NCBI RefSeq assembly: GCF_000226295.1
Contig: NC_016025.1
Location: 496,001-560,000, forward strand
Direction of reading: 5' to 3'
From: Chloracidobacterium thermophilum B
GTDB lineage: Bacteria > Acidobacteriota > Blastocatellia > Chloracidobacteriales > Chloracidobacteriaceae
DNA: 64,000 bases
This document shows positions 34,176 to 44,268 of this stretch, one piece after another (position 1 is the stretch's first letter; each line of letters starts with the position of its first letter). Position numbers and translations under genes: made by a program. The notes below the pieces were generated by a model that was not told the DNA's origin, did no database searches, and worked only from the letters and a program-made list of their open reading frames with translations.

Positions 34176-34982
34176 ATGTCAGACACTCTCGAACAGGCCA
34201 TTGCGGCTATCAAAGCCGGTGACAAAAACACCGGCGGGCAACTGCTCAATCAGGTACTGCAAACCGATCCCCAAAACGAAACAGCCTGGTTATGGATGAC
34301 CACTGTTGTTGGCTCAGATGAGGAAAGACGGAAGATTTTGGAGTATATACTATCCATCAATCCCGACAACGAAATTGCACAAAACAGCCTGGCCAAACTG
34401 AAGCCTCCGGTATCTCCGGCAACTGATATTCAGGTTGATCCCTATCCTACTCCTCCGCAGCAATTTGAGACTCCATTACAACCAGCACACAAGGCAGAGG
34501 AAAATGAAGCCGTAAGGAAATGTCCATATTGCGCGGAAACCATCAAAGCCGAAGCCATTGTCTGCCGGTTTTGCGGCAGAGATATAAAGACCGGGCAATC
34601 ACTCCCTACGACTGTTGCCATAAACCAAGACACGCCCTCTATATCACCATATCTTGTTCAACGCATTAGGGAGATGACATATTCAGGATGGTATATTATC
34701 CACATAACACCGACAGAAGTTCACCTAAGAAAACCCAAGAAATTTGGCATAGCTTTATATCTTTTCACTGTTATTTTCTTACATTCACTCACCACCATGT
34801 CCACGACGAAATACCATTATCAATATGGCTACTGTGACTACCCCCAAGAATGTATCATGAAACTCATACTTACAGCAGTTTTTGTGTTTTTTATAGCCGC
34901 TATAATCTATCTCTTGAGAAGAGATAGGATGCTTTGCTATACTGAAGAGCAACTTAGAAGAGAGAAAGAACGAAAATCTTGA
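34176..34982 (+). CDS. TPR/zinc-ribbon membrane protein, probably foreign
   Basis: The 268-residue protein has an N-terminal TPR-like pair (LEQAIAAIKAGDKNTGGQLLNQVLQTDPQNETAWLW), a proline-rich linker, a zinc ribbon (CPYCAETIKAEAIVCRFCG, residues about 116-134), and two hydrophobic segments near the C-terminus (FGIALYLFTVIFLHSL; LILTAVFVFFIAAIIYLL). GC content falls steeply along the gene and into the following 130 bp. The TPR plus ribbon combination is a style I associate with Chloroflexi; that is an impression, not a search result. A GGAAGGAG site precedes the ATG at 34176. Confidence 0.75.
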   Translation: MSDTLEQAIAAIKAGDKNTGGQLLNQVLQTDPQNETAWLWMTTVVGSDEERRKILEYILSINPDNEIAQNSLAKLKPPVSPATDIQVDPYPTPPQQFETPLQPAHKAEENEAVRKCPYCAETIKAEAIVCRFCGRDIKTGQSLPTTVAINQDTPSISPYLVQRIREMTYSGWYIIHITPTEVHLRKPKKFGIALYLFTVIFLHSLTTMSTTKYHYQYGYCDYPQECIMKLILTAVFVFFIAAIIYLLRRDRMLCYTEEQLRREKERKS

Positions 34983-35349
34983 ACAAACTTAGATTTTTTA
35001 CCGAAAATTCAACTGCTAAAATAATAAATATAATGACCTTTATCGTCGTGCTTTTTACTATATTAGCATTATTTTGAAATCTAATAAACTTTCGATAAAT
35101 TCAAAAAGTCAACTCATAACATAGCTTGCTTTTCATCCTTCTGGATAAAGAGAAGACTTCTGGTCCAAAGTGAGTAGAAGCCCAGCTTGGTAACTTTTTT
35201 CCAGAGATGAAGACCGGGCAGATAGTGATGTTGATTTCCTGGTTGACTTTGAACCCGGTCAAACCCTGCTTGACCAGTTACACGGCAAGCCTCGGACTTC
35301 AGGACGGGGAGGATGTCCAACCAGTCCCAAGGCACCATTTCCACACCCC
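34983..35349. other. AT-rich intergenic stretch
   Basis: The first 130 bp are strikingly AT-rich compared with the rest of the window. The remainder returns to higher GC and has an unrecognised minus-strand reading (35114-35359) that lies just beyond the stop codon of the broken propeller gene. No promoter, RNA or gene can be supported. Confidence 0.5.
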
Positions 35350-35750
35350 TCACCGCCACTTGCCAACCACCGGGCGGTCACTGACCAGCCCGTAGTTGAT
35401 TGGCACCGGCAGCGGCCCCGAAGCATTCCCGAAGCATTGGCACTGCTCAAAAAGAACTGGGCGCTCTGCGCCGTTGCCCGGAAAACACCTGGCGTATCGC
35501 GTCCATCGCTGTCCCAGTCGCCCGCCAGAGGCAGGTCTCCGGGCTGCGTTCCGGCGATGACCACCACCGGCACATCGGCAAAGCCGGGGGTGTTGCTGTT
35601 TCTGAGAAAGAACTGCCCCTGACGGAAAATCCCTACTGTTTCCACACCATCCCCGTTCCAATCCCCAGTCACGGGAATGTCGGATGCCAACCCACGGACA
35701 ACCAACCACCCGGCGAGCCGGCGTGGTCTTCTGAAACCTGATCTCCACAT
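35350..35750 (-). pseudogene. FG-GAP/VCBS-like beta-propeller fragment, broken by an 11-bp duplication
   Basis: The minus strand from 35750 reads VTGDWNGDGVETVGIFRQGQFFLRNSN and then LAGDWDSDGRDTPGVFR, two propeller-type calcium-binding repeats, up to NASG. There an 11-bp direct duplication (35417-35427 and 35428-35438) shifts the frame. Removing one unit gives NASGPLPVPINYGLVSDRPVVGKWR and a stop at 35350, so this was the original C-terminus. The 5' end also lacks a signal peptide, so only a fragment remains. Function of the parent was probably extracellular binding. Confidence 0.75.
35417..35438. repeat. 11-bp tandem duplication causing a frameshift
   Basis: CCCGAAGCATT occurs twice in direct succession. 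Because 11 is not a multiple of three, it changes the reading frame of the propeller fragment. Confidence 0.9.
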
Positions 35751-35762
35751 AGTTTCTCCCGG

Positions 35763-37454
35763 CTACCGCTTCTCCCGCCCGCCAAACCAGCGGATGCGGC
35801 TGACGATGACGCCAACGACGCACGTTACCAGACAGCCCACGGCGTTGAGCCAGAGAAAAGCGACCAGATCGGTTGCCGCCAACACCCAGACGACGCCCAT
35901 CCCCAGCAAAAGCCCGCTGATAGCACCCTGTCCATCGGCCCGTGGGTCAGCCACGGCCAGCACAAAAACGCCCAGCAGGGCCCCGTAAAACCACGAGCCA
36001 AAGCGGTTGACAACTTCAATGAGCGAGCCGAGATGCGTCGCATAGAGCGCGCCGACACAGGCCCAGCCGCCCCAGAATGCCGTTGCCAGCCTGCCAACCC
36101 TGACCAGCTCGGCCTCAGACGCTTCCGGCGCCCACCACCGATGGTACATATCCAGCGCCGTTGTCGTGGCCAGTGCGTTGAGTTCCCCGGCGCTCGTGGA
36201 CATGGCCGCGGCAAAGATGGCCGCCAGCATCAACCCCACCAGCCCCGTCGGAAGCTGGGACAGGACAAAGGTCGGGAAAATGTGGTTGGTGTCGTCGTAG
36301 GGGCGGCCGGTCGCCTCGGACAGAAGCTTCGTAGCCGCCCGGTGCAGAGCGTCACACCGCGCCTGCGCTTCCAGAAAAGCTGTTTCAGCAGAGGCTGCCG
36401 TCGCCGCATGTTCCCGCCGGACGGCCACGTAGCGAAGGGCCGCCTGCCGCCGTTCATCCGTTGCTACAGCGTAGTCGGCCGCAAGTTGGGCGTAGGTCTG
36501 GCGTGCGGCTTCATTCGCCAGTTCCACGTTTCCGGCAAACACGAGCGGCGGCGCCGGCGCAAACACGTAAAAAACGAACATCAGCACCCCAATCAGCAGC
36601 ACGGCTGCCTGGAGGGGAATTTTCACGAAGGCATTGAGCAGCAGCGACCGGCGCGCGGCATCCACCGAAGCCGCGGCCAGATACCGCTGCACCTGGCTTT
36701 GGTCACAGCCAAAGTAAGACAGAAACAGAAACAGCGAGGCCAGCAACCCTGACCAGACGGTGTACTTCTCGCGCCAGTCCAACGACCAGACCACAGCCGT
36801 GAGGCGTCCCGTAGCCCCGGCCACGTGCAGCCCTTCCCACAGCGAAACCGACGGCGGGAGCCTGGCAACCAGTACCCACAGCATCGCCGCCAGCCCGACC
36901 AGAATCACCACCATCTGTTTGACATCATTCCACGCCACAGCGCGCACGCCACCCAGAACGGTGTAGAGTGTCGTGACGACGCCCATAGCCAAAACCGTGA
37001 AGGTTTCCGGCCAGCCCAGCACGACGGACAACACCACGGCCGGCGCGGCAATGACGACGGAAGTGGCCAACCCCCGCGACAGCAGAAAAAAGAGGCTGGT
37101 GAGCGCGCGCGTCCGCGCATCGAAGCGCCGCTCCAGAAACTCGTAGGCCGTGAAGACATTGGCCCGGTGAAAGCCCGGTACGGCGGTGACGCACAGGATG
37201 ACCATGGCGATGGGAAGTGCAAAGTAAAACTGTACAAAGCGCAGGCCATCGGTGTAGCCCTGTCCGGTGGCGCCCACGAGCGTGATGGCCGAAAGCTGGG
37301 TGGCCATCACCGACAGCCCGACCGTCCACCAGCCCAGACTCCGGTCGGCCCGAAAGTAGCCGTCCGAGGTCTGTCCACGCCGGCCGGCGCGGAGGCCATC
37401 CACAATGAGGTAGGCAAAGTAGGCGGCGATGACAGCCCAATCGAGTGCGGTCAT
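35763..37454 (-). CDS. Sodium:solute symporter (SSS family)
   Basis: The 563-residue membrane protein has about 13 hydrophobic segments. Conserved pieces are SDGYFRADRSLGWWTVGLSVMATQLSAITLVGATGQGY in the first helices, AYEFLERRFDARTRAL, VLGGVRAVAWNDVKQ and the sodium-site helix LMLAAIFAAAMSTSAGELNALATTTALDMY. It would couple Na+ entry to uptake of a small solute that cannot be identified. A soluble insertion of about 90 residues (AARQTYAQLAADYAVATDERRQ and on) lies in one loop. Its ATG overlaps the kinase stop by four bases, so the two genes are coupled. Confidence 0.9.
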   Translation of the reverse strand: MTALDWAVIAAYFAYLIVDGLRAGRRGQTSDGYFRADRSLGWWTVGLSVMATQLSAITLVGATGQGYTDGLRFVQFYFALPIAMVILCVTAVPGFHRANVFTAYEFLERRFDARTRALTSLFFLLSRGLATSVVIAAPAVVLSVVLGWPETFTVLAMGVVTTLYTVLGGVRAVAWNDVKQMVVILVGLAAMLWVLVARLPPSVSLWEGLHVAGATGRLTAVVWSLDWREKYTVWSGLLASLFLFLSYFGCDQSQVQRYLAAASVDAARRSLLLNAFVKIPLQAAVLLIGVLMFVFYVFAPAPPLVFAGNVELANEAARQTYAQLAADYAVATDERRQAALRYVAVRREHAATAASAETAFLEAQARCDALHRAATKLLSEATGRPYDDTNHIFPTFVLSQLPTGLVGLMLAAIFAAAMSTSAGELNALATTTALDMYHRWWAPEASEAELVRVGRLATAFWGGWACVGALYATHLGSLIEVVNRFGSWFYGALLGVFVLAVADPRADGQGAISGLLLGMGVVWVLAATDLVAFLWLNAVGCLVTCVVGVIVSRIRWFGGREKR

Positions 37455-40210
37455 CGGCTCAGCAGACCTGGTATCCGGGAGGGCGTCAGGTCTGGGAGCC
37501 CGACACACAGCATCAGGTTGGGGGCGTCATCGCTGGCGGCCACGACCAGCGTCCGGCCATCGGGTGAGAAGGCAAAGCTTTCCGGCGGCGAACCAAAGAT
37601 GTCTCCAACAAGCTGGCGGCGGGTACGAGTGGTATCGGTGCCCGGACGAAAATCCTGGATGAAAATACCGCCGGTGCCAATGGTTGAAACCCAGGCGATC
37701 TGCTTCCCATCCGGGGACCACCGGGCCCGGCCATGGCTCAAACCGCCCAGTCCGACCTCAATGGAAAAGACCTGTTCGCCATCTGCCGTGCGGACGACCC
37801 GGATGGCATTGCCGGTGCCTTCCTTCATAGTGGTCACGTAGAGCAGGTACTGCCCATCAGGGGAGACTTCCGGCCACCGGGCGGGCATCTCGGCCACCAG
37901 ACGCTGCCCACCGGAGCCATCGGTTTTCATGCGCCACAGGCCATACTGGGGATGATCGCTCACCGTGAAGAAGACCTCTTTGCCGTCAGGTGATACGGTT
38001 GGGTTCTGGGCGCTGGCGCCAAACGCCGTCAGCGCCCGGCCGCGCGTGCCGTCCGGGTTGGCCGTCCAGATTTCAAATGTTCCGCTGCGGTTGGAACTCC
38101 AGTACAGGGCCGTGCCATCCGGTGCCACCACGGGGTCCCAGTCGGTGTCCGGGTGGGTGGTCAGCGGGCGGAGGCGTCCACTGCCGAAATCAAGCTGCCA
38201 GATGTCGTTGTTGCCGGTGCGGTTGGACGTAAACACCAACCCTTTGCCGTCCGGTGTGTAGCGCGGCTGGCGGTCAATGCTTGTGCCCTGGGCCAGGACC
38301 CGCATCTGGGGCATGTCGTTGGGGCGGGTGCCAAGCCGTACCTCCACGAGATTGCCGCGCCGCGAGCGCGCTTCATAAACCAGCTTTCCATTCCGCAGAT
38401 CACATACCGGTGCATCGTGCGGGAGTGCGGCAACGGTACGGCACTCCTCCGTCCGTACGTCAAACACCAGCACCCGCGCCGGGGTGATGATGTTCGGCGC
38501 TTCCGGTGACGTGGCCTGGATGGCCACCACGGCCGAACTGTCTTCCAGCCAGGCCGGACTCGACAGATAGCCACCACGCTCCTTTGGGTTAAGCTGGCGC
38601 GCTTCGCCGGTGGAGACCTTGACCAGAACCACCGGCGAGAAGACGTTGCCGGCAACCACATCCTTGACCAGCGCAATGTACTGTCCATCCGGCGACCAGC
38701 GTGGGCAGCGCAGCCGCAACCCCTCCAGCCGAGCGATGAGGCGCAGGTTGCTTCCATCACTTTCCACCTGTTCCAGCAGGGTCGAGGTGACACCCTGCCC
38801 CCGCACCCACCGGCTCAGGCACAACCGGCGGCCATCCGGTGCCCAGTCCCCATCCACGGCTTCCCTCGCAATTAGGCGCGGCTCACCGCCCAGCGACGAC
38901 ACGACGTAAAGCGCCGCCGCGCCATCATCCATCTGGCGGATGAAGGCTATCTGCTGGCCGTCGGGCGAATAGCGTGGGCGGCTGTCGTCACCATCCGTAA
39001 TGGGGACCTCGACCGCCTCGCCGGTAATGCGCTTGACCCAGATGCGCTGCCGTCCATCGCGCCGGGAAGCAAAAGCCAGGCTCTGCCCATCCGGCGACCA
39101 CGCCGGTGCGGTGTCACTTCCGGCGTTGGTCAGGTAGGTATAGGTCAAAAACAGCGGCTTCGACCGGCCGCTCCAGAGAAACGCCACGATGCCCCCCAGC
39201 AACACGACCGACAGCAGAGCACCACCTGTCCACCAGAGCATCCGGGAGCGGGCCAGCGCCGTTGCCGGGAGCAGCCTGCGCGTCGTCGGCAGCGGTGACG
39301 CTGACTTGTCGGCGGGCTGTGTGGACAGGTCCAGCCTGGTTTTTTCGGAAAGCCTCAGCAGCAGGGTTCGCAGGACAAAAGCCAAATCCTGGGCACTCTG
39401 GAAGCGTTGTGCCGGATGGCGCTGCAAGCACCGGACAAGCACCTGCCTGAGATCAGCCGGAAGCGATTTCGCTTCATCGAGCTGCTCAAAGGGATCATCC
39501 CGCAGGATTGAGGCCGTGACCTCCGCCGGGGTTGTACCCTGAAAGGCACGCTGCCCGGTAAAGACTTCAAAGAGCACACAGCCGAGCGCGAAAATGTCGC
39601 TGCGCCCGTCAAGCGCCGCACCGCGCACCTGCTCCGGCGACATGTACCCCACCGTGCCGACGACCATGCCCGGCAAGGTGCTGAAGGTATCGCTGTCATG
39701 CCGGGTTTCTTCATCTTCAGAAATGACCGTTGACTTCACCACCCGGGCCACGCCGAAATCGAGAATCTTGATCTGCCCGTCGGTCGTCAGAAAGATGTTC
39801 TCCGGCTTGAGGTCACGGTGAATGATGCCTTTCTGATGGATGGCCGCCAGCCCCTCGGCAATGGACACACCCAGACGGACGCCGTCGGCCAGGGGAATCG
39901 GACCGCGCCGCAGCCGCGCACGCAGGGATTCCCCTTCGAGATATTCCATGACGGCAAAGGCCGTCTCCCCTACCACATCAAAGTCATAGATGGCGCGTAC
40001 GTTGGGATGCGACAACTGTGCAATGGCGCGGGCTTCGCGTTCAAACCGCAACCGGATTTCCTGGTCGCTGGCCAGGTGCGGCGGCAGAACCTTGATCGCC
40101 ACATCCCGGTTGAGCTTGGTGTCGCGCGCCCGATAGACCTCCCCCATCCCACCGGCGCCGAGCTTTTCATAGATTTCGTAGTGGGCAAGGAACGTCCCAA
40201 GAGCAGGCAT
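37451..40210 (-). CDS. Ser/Thr protein kinase with TolB-like WD40 propeller
   Basis: The 919-residue protein has an N-terminal eukaryotic-type kinase (glycine loop GAGGMGEVYRARD, K40, HRDLKPEN with D133, DFG at 151-153), one transmembrane helix (SVVLLGGIVAFLW) and a C-terminal beta-propeller with many PDGQ/PDGK repeats (APAWSPDGQSLAFASRRDG). This layout is common in Acidobacteria: a cytosolic kinase sensing through an outer propeller. I use the ATG at 40210; a TTG at 40228 would add six residues. It overlaps the symporter start, suggesting that the symporter is part of its regulon or target set. Confidence 0.93.
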   Translation of the reverse strand: MPALGTFLAHYEIYEKLGAGGMGEVYRARDTKLNRDVAIKVLPPHLASDQEIRLRFEREARAIAQLSHPNVRAIYDFDVVGETAFAVMEYLEGESLRARLRRGPIPLADGVRLGVSIAEGLAAIHQKGIIHRDLKPENIFLTTDGQIKILDFGVARVVKSTVISEDEETRHDSDTFSTLPGMVVGTVGYMSPEQVRGAALDGRSDIFALGCVLFEVFTGQRAFQGTTPAEVTASILRDDPFEQLDEAKSLPADLRQVLVRCLQRHPAQRFQSAQDLAFVLRTLLLRLSEKTRLDLSTQPADKSASPLPTTRRLLPATALARSRMLWWTGGALLSVVLLGGIVAFLWSGRSKPLFLTYTYLTNAGSDTAPAWSPDGQSLAFASRRDGRQRIWVKRITGEAVEVPITDGDDSRPRYSPDGQQIAFIRQMDDGAAALYVVSSLGGEPRLIAREAVDGDWAPDGRRLCLSRWVRGQGVTSTLLEQVESDGSNLRLIARLEGLRLRCPRWSPDGQYIALVKDVVAGNVFSPVVLVKVSTGEARQLNPKERGGYLSSPAWLEDSSAVVAIQATSPEAPNIITPARVLVFDVRTEECRTVAALPHDAPVCDLRNGKLVYEARSRRGNLVEVRLGTRPNDMPQMRVLAQGTSIDRQPRYTPDGKGLVFTSNRTGNNDIWQLDFGSGRLRPLTTHPDTDWDPVVAPDGTALYWSSNRSGTFEIWTANPDGTRGRALTAFGASAQNPTVSPDGKEVFFTVSDHPQYGLWRMKTDGSGGQRLVAEMPARWPEVSPDGQYLLYVTTMKEGTGNAIRVVRTADGEQVFSIEVGLGGLSHGRARWSPDGKQIAWVSTIGTGGIFIQDFRPGTDTTRTRRQLVGDIFGSPPESFAFSPDGRTLVVAASDDAPNLMLCVGLPDLTPSRIPGLLSR

Positions 40211-40392
40211 AACAAACACGTCCGCCAAAGCAGGGGCGTCGGGATAGCGTCAGGTGAGCGGTGGCGTAAAGCACTGAGGGTTTTTACGATGGCTGGGAAA
40301 TAAGCTATAGGCAAGCGGTTGGACACGTCAACCAGGGCTGGTCGGCCACGGTGGCCCGGAATCAGGCTGTCTTCCTGACGCATCGAACCAGA

Positions 40393-40420
40393 GAAAAAAA
40401 TGGGGGTGCAGAGCACCCCC
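40393..40420 (-). terminator. Rho-independent terminator after the Oar receptor
   Basis: On the minus strand GGGGGTGC pairs with GCACCCCC around a three-base loop and is followed by ATTTTTTTC. It lies about 30 bases after the receptor stop at 40450. Confidence 0.9.
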
Positions 40421-40449
40421 GACAGAGTCAGTGGCCATTGTTTCTGGAT

Positions 40450-43400
40450 TTAGAACACATACCGCAGCACGAACTGCATGAACCGGGGTGGGTTCTGCAC
40501 GGACGTGAGCCGCCCAAAGTTGGGCAGCGGCTGGCTGCGGAAGGGATCGGTTGGCGTCGCCAAAGTCTGCACTCCGTCAAACGGCTGGAAGTTGGTCACG
40601 TTGAACACCTCCCACCGGAACTGAAGTGACTGGTTTTCGCTCCACGGCATGGTGAAGCTCTTGGCCAGGCTGGCGTCGAGGTTGGCGAAGCCTGGAAACC
40701 GGAAGATGTTGCGCTCGCCGGTCTCGCCGGGTCTGGCGCTGCGGAAGCTCTGGGAGGCAAAGACCGGATCGCGGAAGAGGTTGGGGTTGTTGCCGCGCGT
40801 CGGCGAAGATGAAATCTGCCGGATGCGCACGGCATTGCTCGGCACCTGCCAGTTGGTGGCATAGGCCGTACCGTCGCCCGTCGCCGCGCCGGCCACCCGC
40901 CCGGAGTTGTACCGGGCAATACCGCCAAGCTGCCAGCCACCGATGAACGCATCCACAAGGCGCGAAACGTTCCCAAAGAAGGCCCGCCCGCGCCCAAAGG
41001 GAAGCTGCACAACAAAGTTGGCATTGATGACGTGACGGAGATCAAAGTTCGAGACCGCCCGGTTGTCACGCTGCCGGAACGGATTGAGCACAAACCCGCC
41101 CCCGCCGAAAAAGCCCGCCGTCTGAAGCCCGGAGGCATCATCGAGCGACTTCGAGAACGTGTAGTTGAAATCCCACGTCAGGTAGTTCTTGTACCGCTGG
41201 CGGACCGTGATGGCCAACCCGTGGTAATCCGACGTGCCGAAGCTCCCAATCGTGTTGAGAGCGCCGTACTGCGGATGGAAAAACAGGTCCTCACCCAACG
41301 GAGAGATGCCACTGATGCCGTAGCCACCAGGGCGCGGGCTGTTGTTGAGGATAAGCTGAACGGTCGTCCAGTCAGCCGGACCCAGCAGCCCCCACGCACT
41401 TGGATTTTGAAGCATGGCATAGATGGCCTGGCTGTTCGTCATACCGGCCTGGATGCCGCCAAAGCCGGCAAAGAGGTTGGCCAGAATTCCCGGAAAGAGA
41501 ATGTTGTTGAAGTACGGAATGTTGGGAATCTGTGAAATCGGCGTGTTGTTACGGCGGAGGTCTTCAAGCTGACCGGCCGCAGTGTACCAGTCCACACCGG
41601 TGCGCGGATCAACCAGGTTGTTGAGCGCCATGACATCGCGCTGCGCGAGCAGATTCCGCCCCAGCCGTCCGATGTACGAGGCTTCAAAGAACAAACCGCC
41701 TGGAAGCTCCCGCCCATACGAGAAGTTCCAACTGAAGCTGCGGGGAAGGCGGGTCGTCTGGTCAATGGACTGCTCGATCCGCTGCTGGCCATCGTCTGGC
41801 TGGGTTAGCGGAAAACGCAACTGGGGCAGCGGGTTGATGCCGGGGAAGTTGCGGAAGTTCTGCCCCTGCGCCGTAAAGAGTGGCGCAAAAGGCGGACCTG
41901 TAAGCCGGAACTGCGCAAAGGATGTCTGCTGCTGCTGCACGAAGCCCAGCGTGTTGCGCTGGTCAAACTGCACGGCAATCTGCTGCCCGAAGTAGTCGTT
42001 GGTCAGGGCAAATCCCGCGCGAAACACCGATTGCTGACGGGTGCCAAAGAGCTTGCCCCAGAAACCTTCTTTGAAATCGGGCGTCCACGCTATGGCTACC
42101 CGTGGCTGCCAGTTGTTGTAGGCAAACTGGTAGAGCGGATCGCCGCCATTGGCCGGGCCGGCCAGCCGGATGGTGATGAGGTCGTTGAACGGTCGCCCCT
42201 GGGCAGCGCCAATGGCCCGTCCGCGCAGGAAGTCACCCAGCGGAATGTTCGTGCCGGCCTGAAAACCGTTTTGCTCATACACCGGGCGGCTCAACCCATA
42301 GCGGATGCCGTAGGTCAGCGTGAGGTTCGGCCGGATGCGCCAGATGTCCTGGAAGTAGAAGTCATACTCCTCAGCCGCAAATGACCGCTCCGTAGGGGTG
42401 CCGGCCGGAAGCAGGCGCCCCTGCTGATCGTAGGTCAGGAAAACCGTGTACTGGTTGATGCGCCCGATGAGCGCATTGACGGCATCCCGCACCGGCACGG
42501 CCCGGCCGGGTTGGATGGCCAGCCCCAGGTTGTTGACGGCAAAGGTGTTGATGGGAGCCGTCAGGCTTTGGGCGTAGAAAATCGGGTTGATGACCCCAAA
42601 ATCAAAAGCCTGCCCAAAACCCGTCCGCCGGTTGCGAATGATGCGGATGTTGGTCCCGAACTGAAACGTATGGTCGCCAAACACATACGTCGTGTCATTC
42701 GTGAAGTTGTGTGTCGGTACGATCCGGTCGAGCGTCCGGGCATTGAAGGTTGGCTGGAACACGAACCGGAAATTGATAAAGTTCTGCGCCGTATCACCCT
42801 GCTGACTGGTGGCGAAGCGGGTCAGACCATAGCGGAAGACATTTGTCCAGCGGTTGCTGATGTTCCACGTGTAGCCGGCCGCAATGCCAACCGGGTGCGA
42901 CCAGAGACGCTGCGCCGGAGTGTCGGGGAAAAAGGAGGTCTGGGTTTGCACGTCATACTGCACGTTGGCGCGGGCAAACAGCGTGTGCCGGCCGGCGTTG
43001 TCCACCTTCCAGTCGAGCCGTCCAATGTGGGCATTGAAGTCAAATGGCGTCGGCGCATTGAAACGAAAACCGCCAGTATTGACGCCATCCCCGGCACCAG
43101 CGTCGTTTGCCGGATAGCGACTGGCCGCCTGTGCCAGGTACGCCACCGCTGCCGGATTCAGCGCCGAACCGCCGCCTGCGGCCGCCAGTGCCGGAAACGC
43201 CTGGCTGATCTGCGCCGCCGTCAACGTCCGAATCCCGACTGGCGCGCCGGTGGCCGCATTGACGGCATTGAACCGCAGTTCGCCCCGTCCCAGGTGCGGC
43301 AGGGGAACGACGCGCAACACTGACTGCTGCGAGCGGTCACGCCGTCCTTCGTAGTTGTAAAAGAAGAAGAACCGGTCCTTGACGATGGGCCCGCCAATCG

Positions 43401-44268
43401 CACCCCCAAAGACGTTCTGCAACACCCGTGGTGTCCGCTGCCCGATGGCGTTGGTGAACCAGTTGCCGGCGTTGCCGATTGTCGGACGGTGGAAGAAAAA
43501 GGCCGAGCCGTGAAACTCGTTGGTGCCGCTCTTGGTGACGAGGGAGATCTGCGCCCCCGACGACCGTCCCTGGTTGGCGTTCGGGTTGCTCACCGTGACC
43601 CGGAACTCCTCAACCGATTCCGGCGAGGTACGCAGCACAGGCGCAAAGGCACTGTTGTTCTGCTGCTCGTTGATGTCCACGCCATCGAGCGTGATATTGC
43701 CCTGGTCGCTGCGCGACCCGCTCACCGAGCCGTCCGGGGCCACACCCGGCTGCAAGCTGAGCAGACCGGCAATGTTGCGCGCGGCCAGGGGCAGTTCGAG
43801 AATCTGCCGCTGGGCAATTGTGTTGCCGATACTGGCGTCCTGGCGGTTGACGATGGCTTCGGAGCCGCTGCCCGTCACGGTGACGGTTTCCGTCGCCTCA
43901 CCCACCGACAGCACCACGCCCACGGTTGTACTGCCATCCACCCGCGCGCGGATGTCCGGCTGTTCATAGACTTTGAAGTTTGTGGCTTCGACTTTCAGCG
44001 TATAGGTTGCCGCCGGAACGCCCGTGAAGGAAAAGGTGCCGGCCTCGTTTGTGGTTTGGGTGCGGGTCGTGCCCGTTGCCGGATTGGTCAGCGTCACCGT
44101 TGCTCCGGCAACCGCCGCGCCTTGCTCATCGGTCACGGTGCCGCGAATGGTCCCCGTCCCAATCTGGGCCATGGCGCTGAAGCCCAATGTCCCCAGGCAC
44201 AGCGCCAGCAGGAATAACCAGGACCAGCGCCCCCACCGTGTTGTGAAAGGAGATGCACAGGTGGTCAT
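40450..44268 (-). CDS. Oar-like TonB-dependent outer-membrane receptor 1
   Basis: The 1272-residue protein has a signal peptide (WLFLLALCLGTLGFSAMAQ), a CarboxypepD_reg-like domain (GTIRGTVTDEQGAAVAGATVTLTN, about 38-125), a plug region (LPLAARNIAGLLSLQPGV and the VDGVDINEQ-type motif) and a long beta-barrel ending in ...FMQFVLRYVF with a terminal phenylalanine for BAM insertion. Oar receptors are abundant in Acidobacteria and import or export unknown substrates with TonB energy. It is monocistronic with its own terminator, and paralogous to the receptor at 56180. Confidence 0.93.
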   Translation of the reverse strand: MTTCASPFTTRWGRWSWLFLLALCLGTLGFSAMAQIGTGTIRGTVTDEQGAAVAGATVTLTNPATGTTRTQTTNEAGTFSFTGVPAATYTLKVEATNFKVYEQPDIRARVDGSTTVGVVLSVGEATETVTVTGSGSEAIVNRQDASIGNTIAQRQILELPLAARNIAGLLSLQPGVAPDGSVSGSRSDQGNITLDGVDINEQQNNSAFAPVLRTSPESVEEFRVTVSNPNANQGRSSGAQISLVTKSGTNEFHGSAFFFHRPTIGNAGNWFTNAIGQRTPRVLQNVFGGAIGGPIVKDRFFFFYNYEGRRDRSQQSVLRVVPLPHLGRGELRFNAVNAATGAPVGIRTLTAAQISQAFPALAAAGGGSALNPAAVAYLAQAASRYPANDAGAGDGVNTGGFRFNAPTPFDFNAHIGRLDWKVDNAGRHTLFARANVQYDVQTQTSFFPDTPAQRLWSHPVGIAAGYTWNISNRWTNVFRYGLTRFATSQQGDTAQNFINFRFVFQPTFNARTLDRIVPTHNFTNDTTYVFGDHTFQFGTNIRIIRNRRTGFGQAFDFGVINPIFYAQSLTAPINTFAVNNLGLAIQPGRAVPVRDAVNALIGRINQYTVFLTYDQQGRLLPAGTPTERSFAAEEYDFYFQDIWRIRPNLTLTYGIRYGLSRPVYEQNGFQAGTNIPLGDFLRGRAIGAAQGRPFNDLITIRLAGPANGGDPLYQFAYNNWQPRVAIAWTPDFKEGFWGKLFGTRQQSVFRAGFALTNDYFGQQIAVQFDQRNTLGFVQQQQTSFAQFRLTGPPFAPLFTAQGQNFRNFPGINPLPQLRFPLTQPDDGQQRIEQSIDQTTRLPRSFSWNFSYGRELPGGLFFEASYIGRLGRNLLAQRDVMALNNLVDPRTGVDWYTAAGQLEDLRRNNTPISQIPNIPYFNNILFPGILANLFAGFGGIQAGMTNSQAIYAMLQNPSAWGLLGPADWTTVQLILNNSPRPGGYGISGISPLGEDLFFHPQYGALNTIGSFGTSDYHGLAITVRQRYKNYLTWDFNYTFSKSLDDASGLQTAGFFGGGGFVLNPFRQRDNRAVSNFDLRHVINANFVVQLPFGRGRAFFGNVSRLVDAFIGGWQLGGIARYNSGRVAGAATGDGTAYATNWQVPSNAVRIRQISSSPTRGNNPNLFRDPVFASQSFRSARPGETGERNIFRFPGFANLDASLAKSFTMPWSENQSLQFRWEVFNVTNFQPFDGVQTLATPTDPFRSQPLPNFGRLTSVQNPPRFMQFVLRYVF

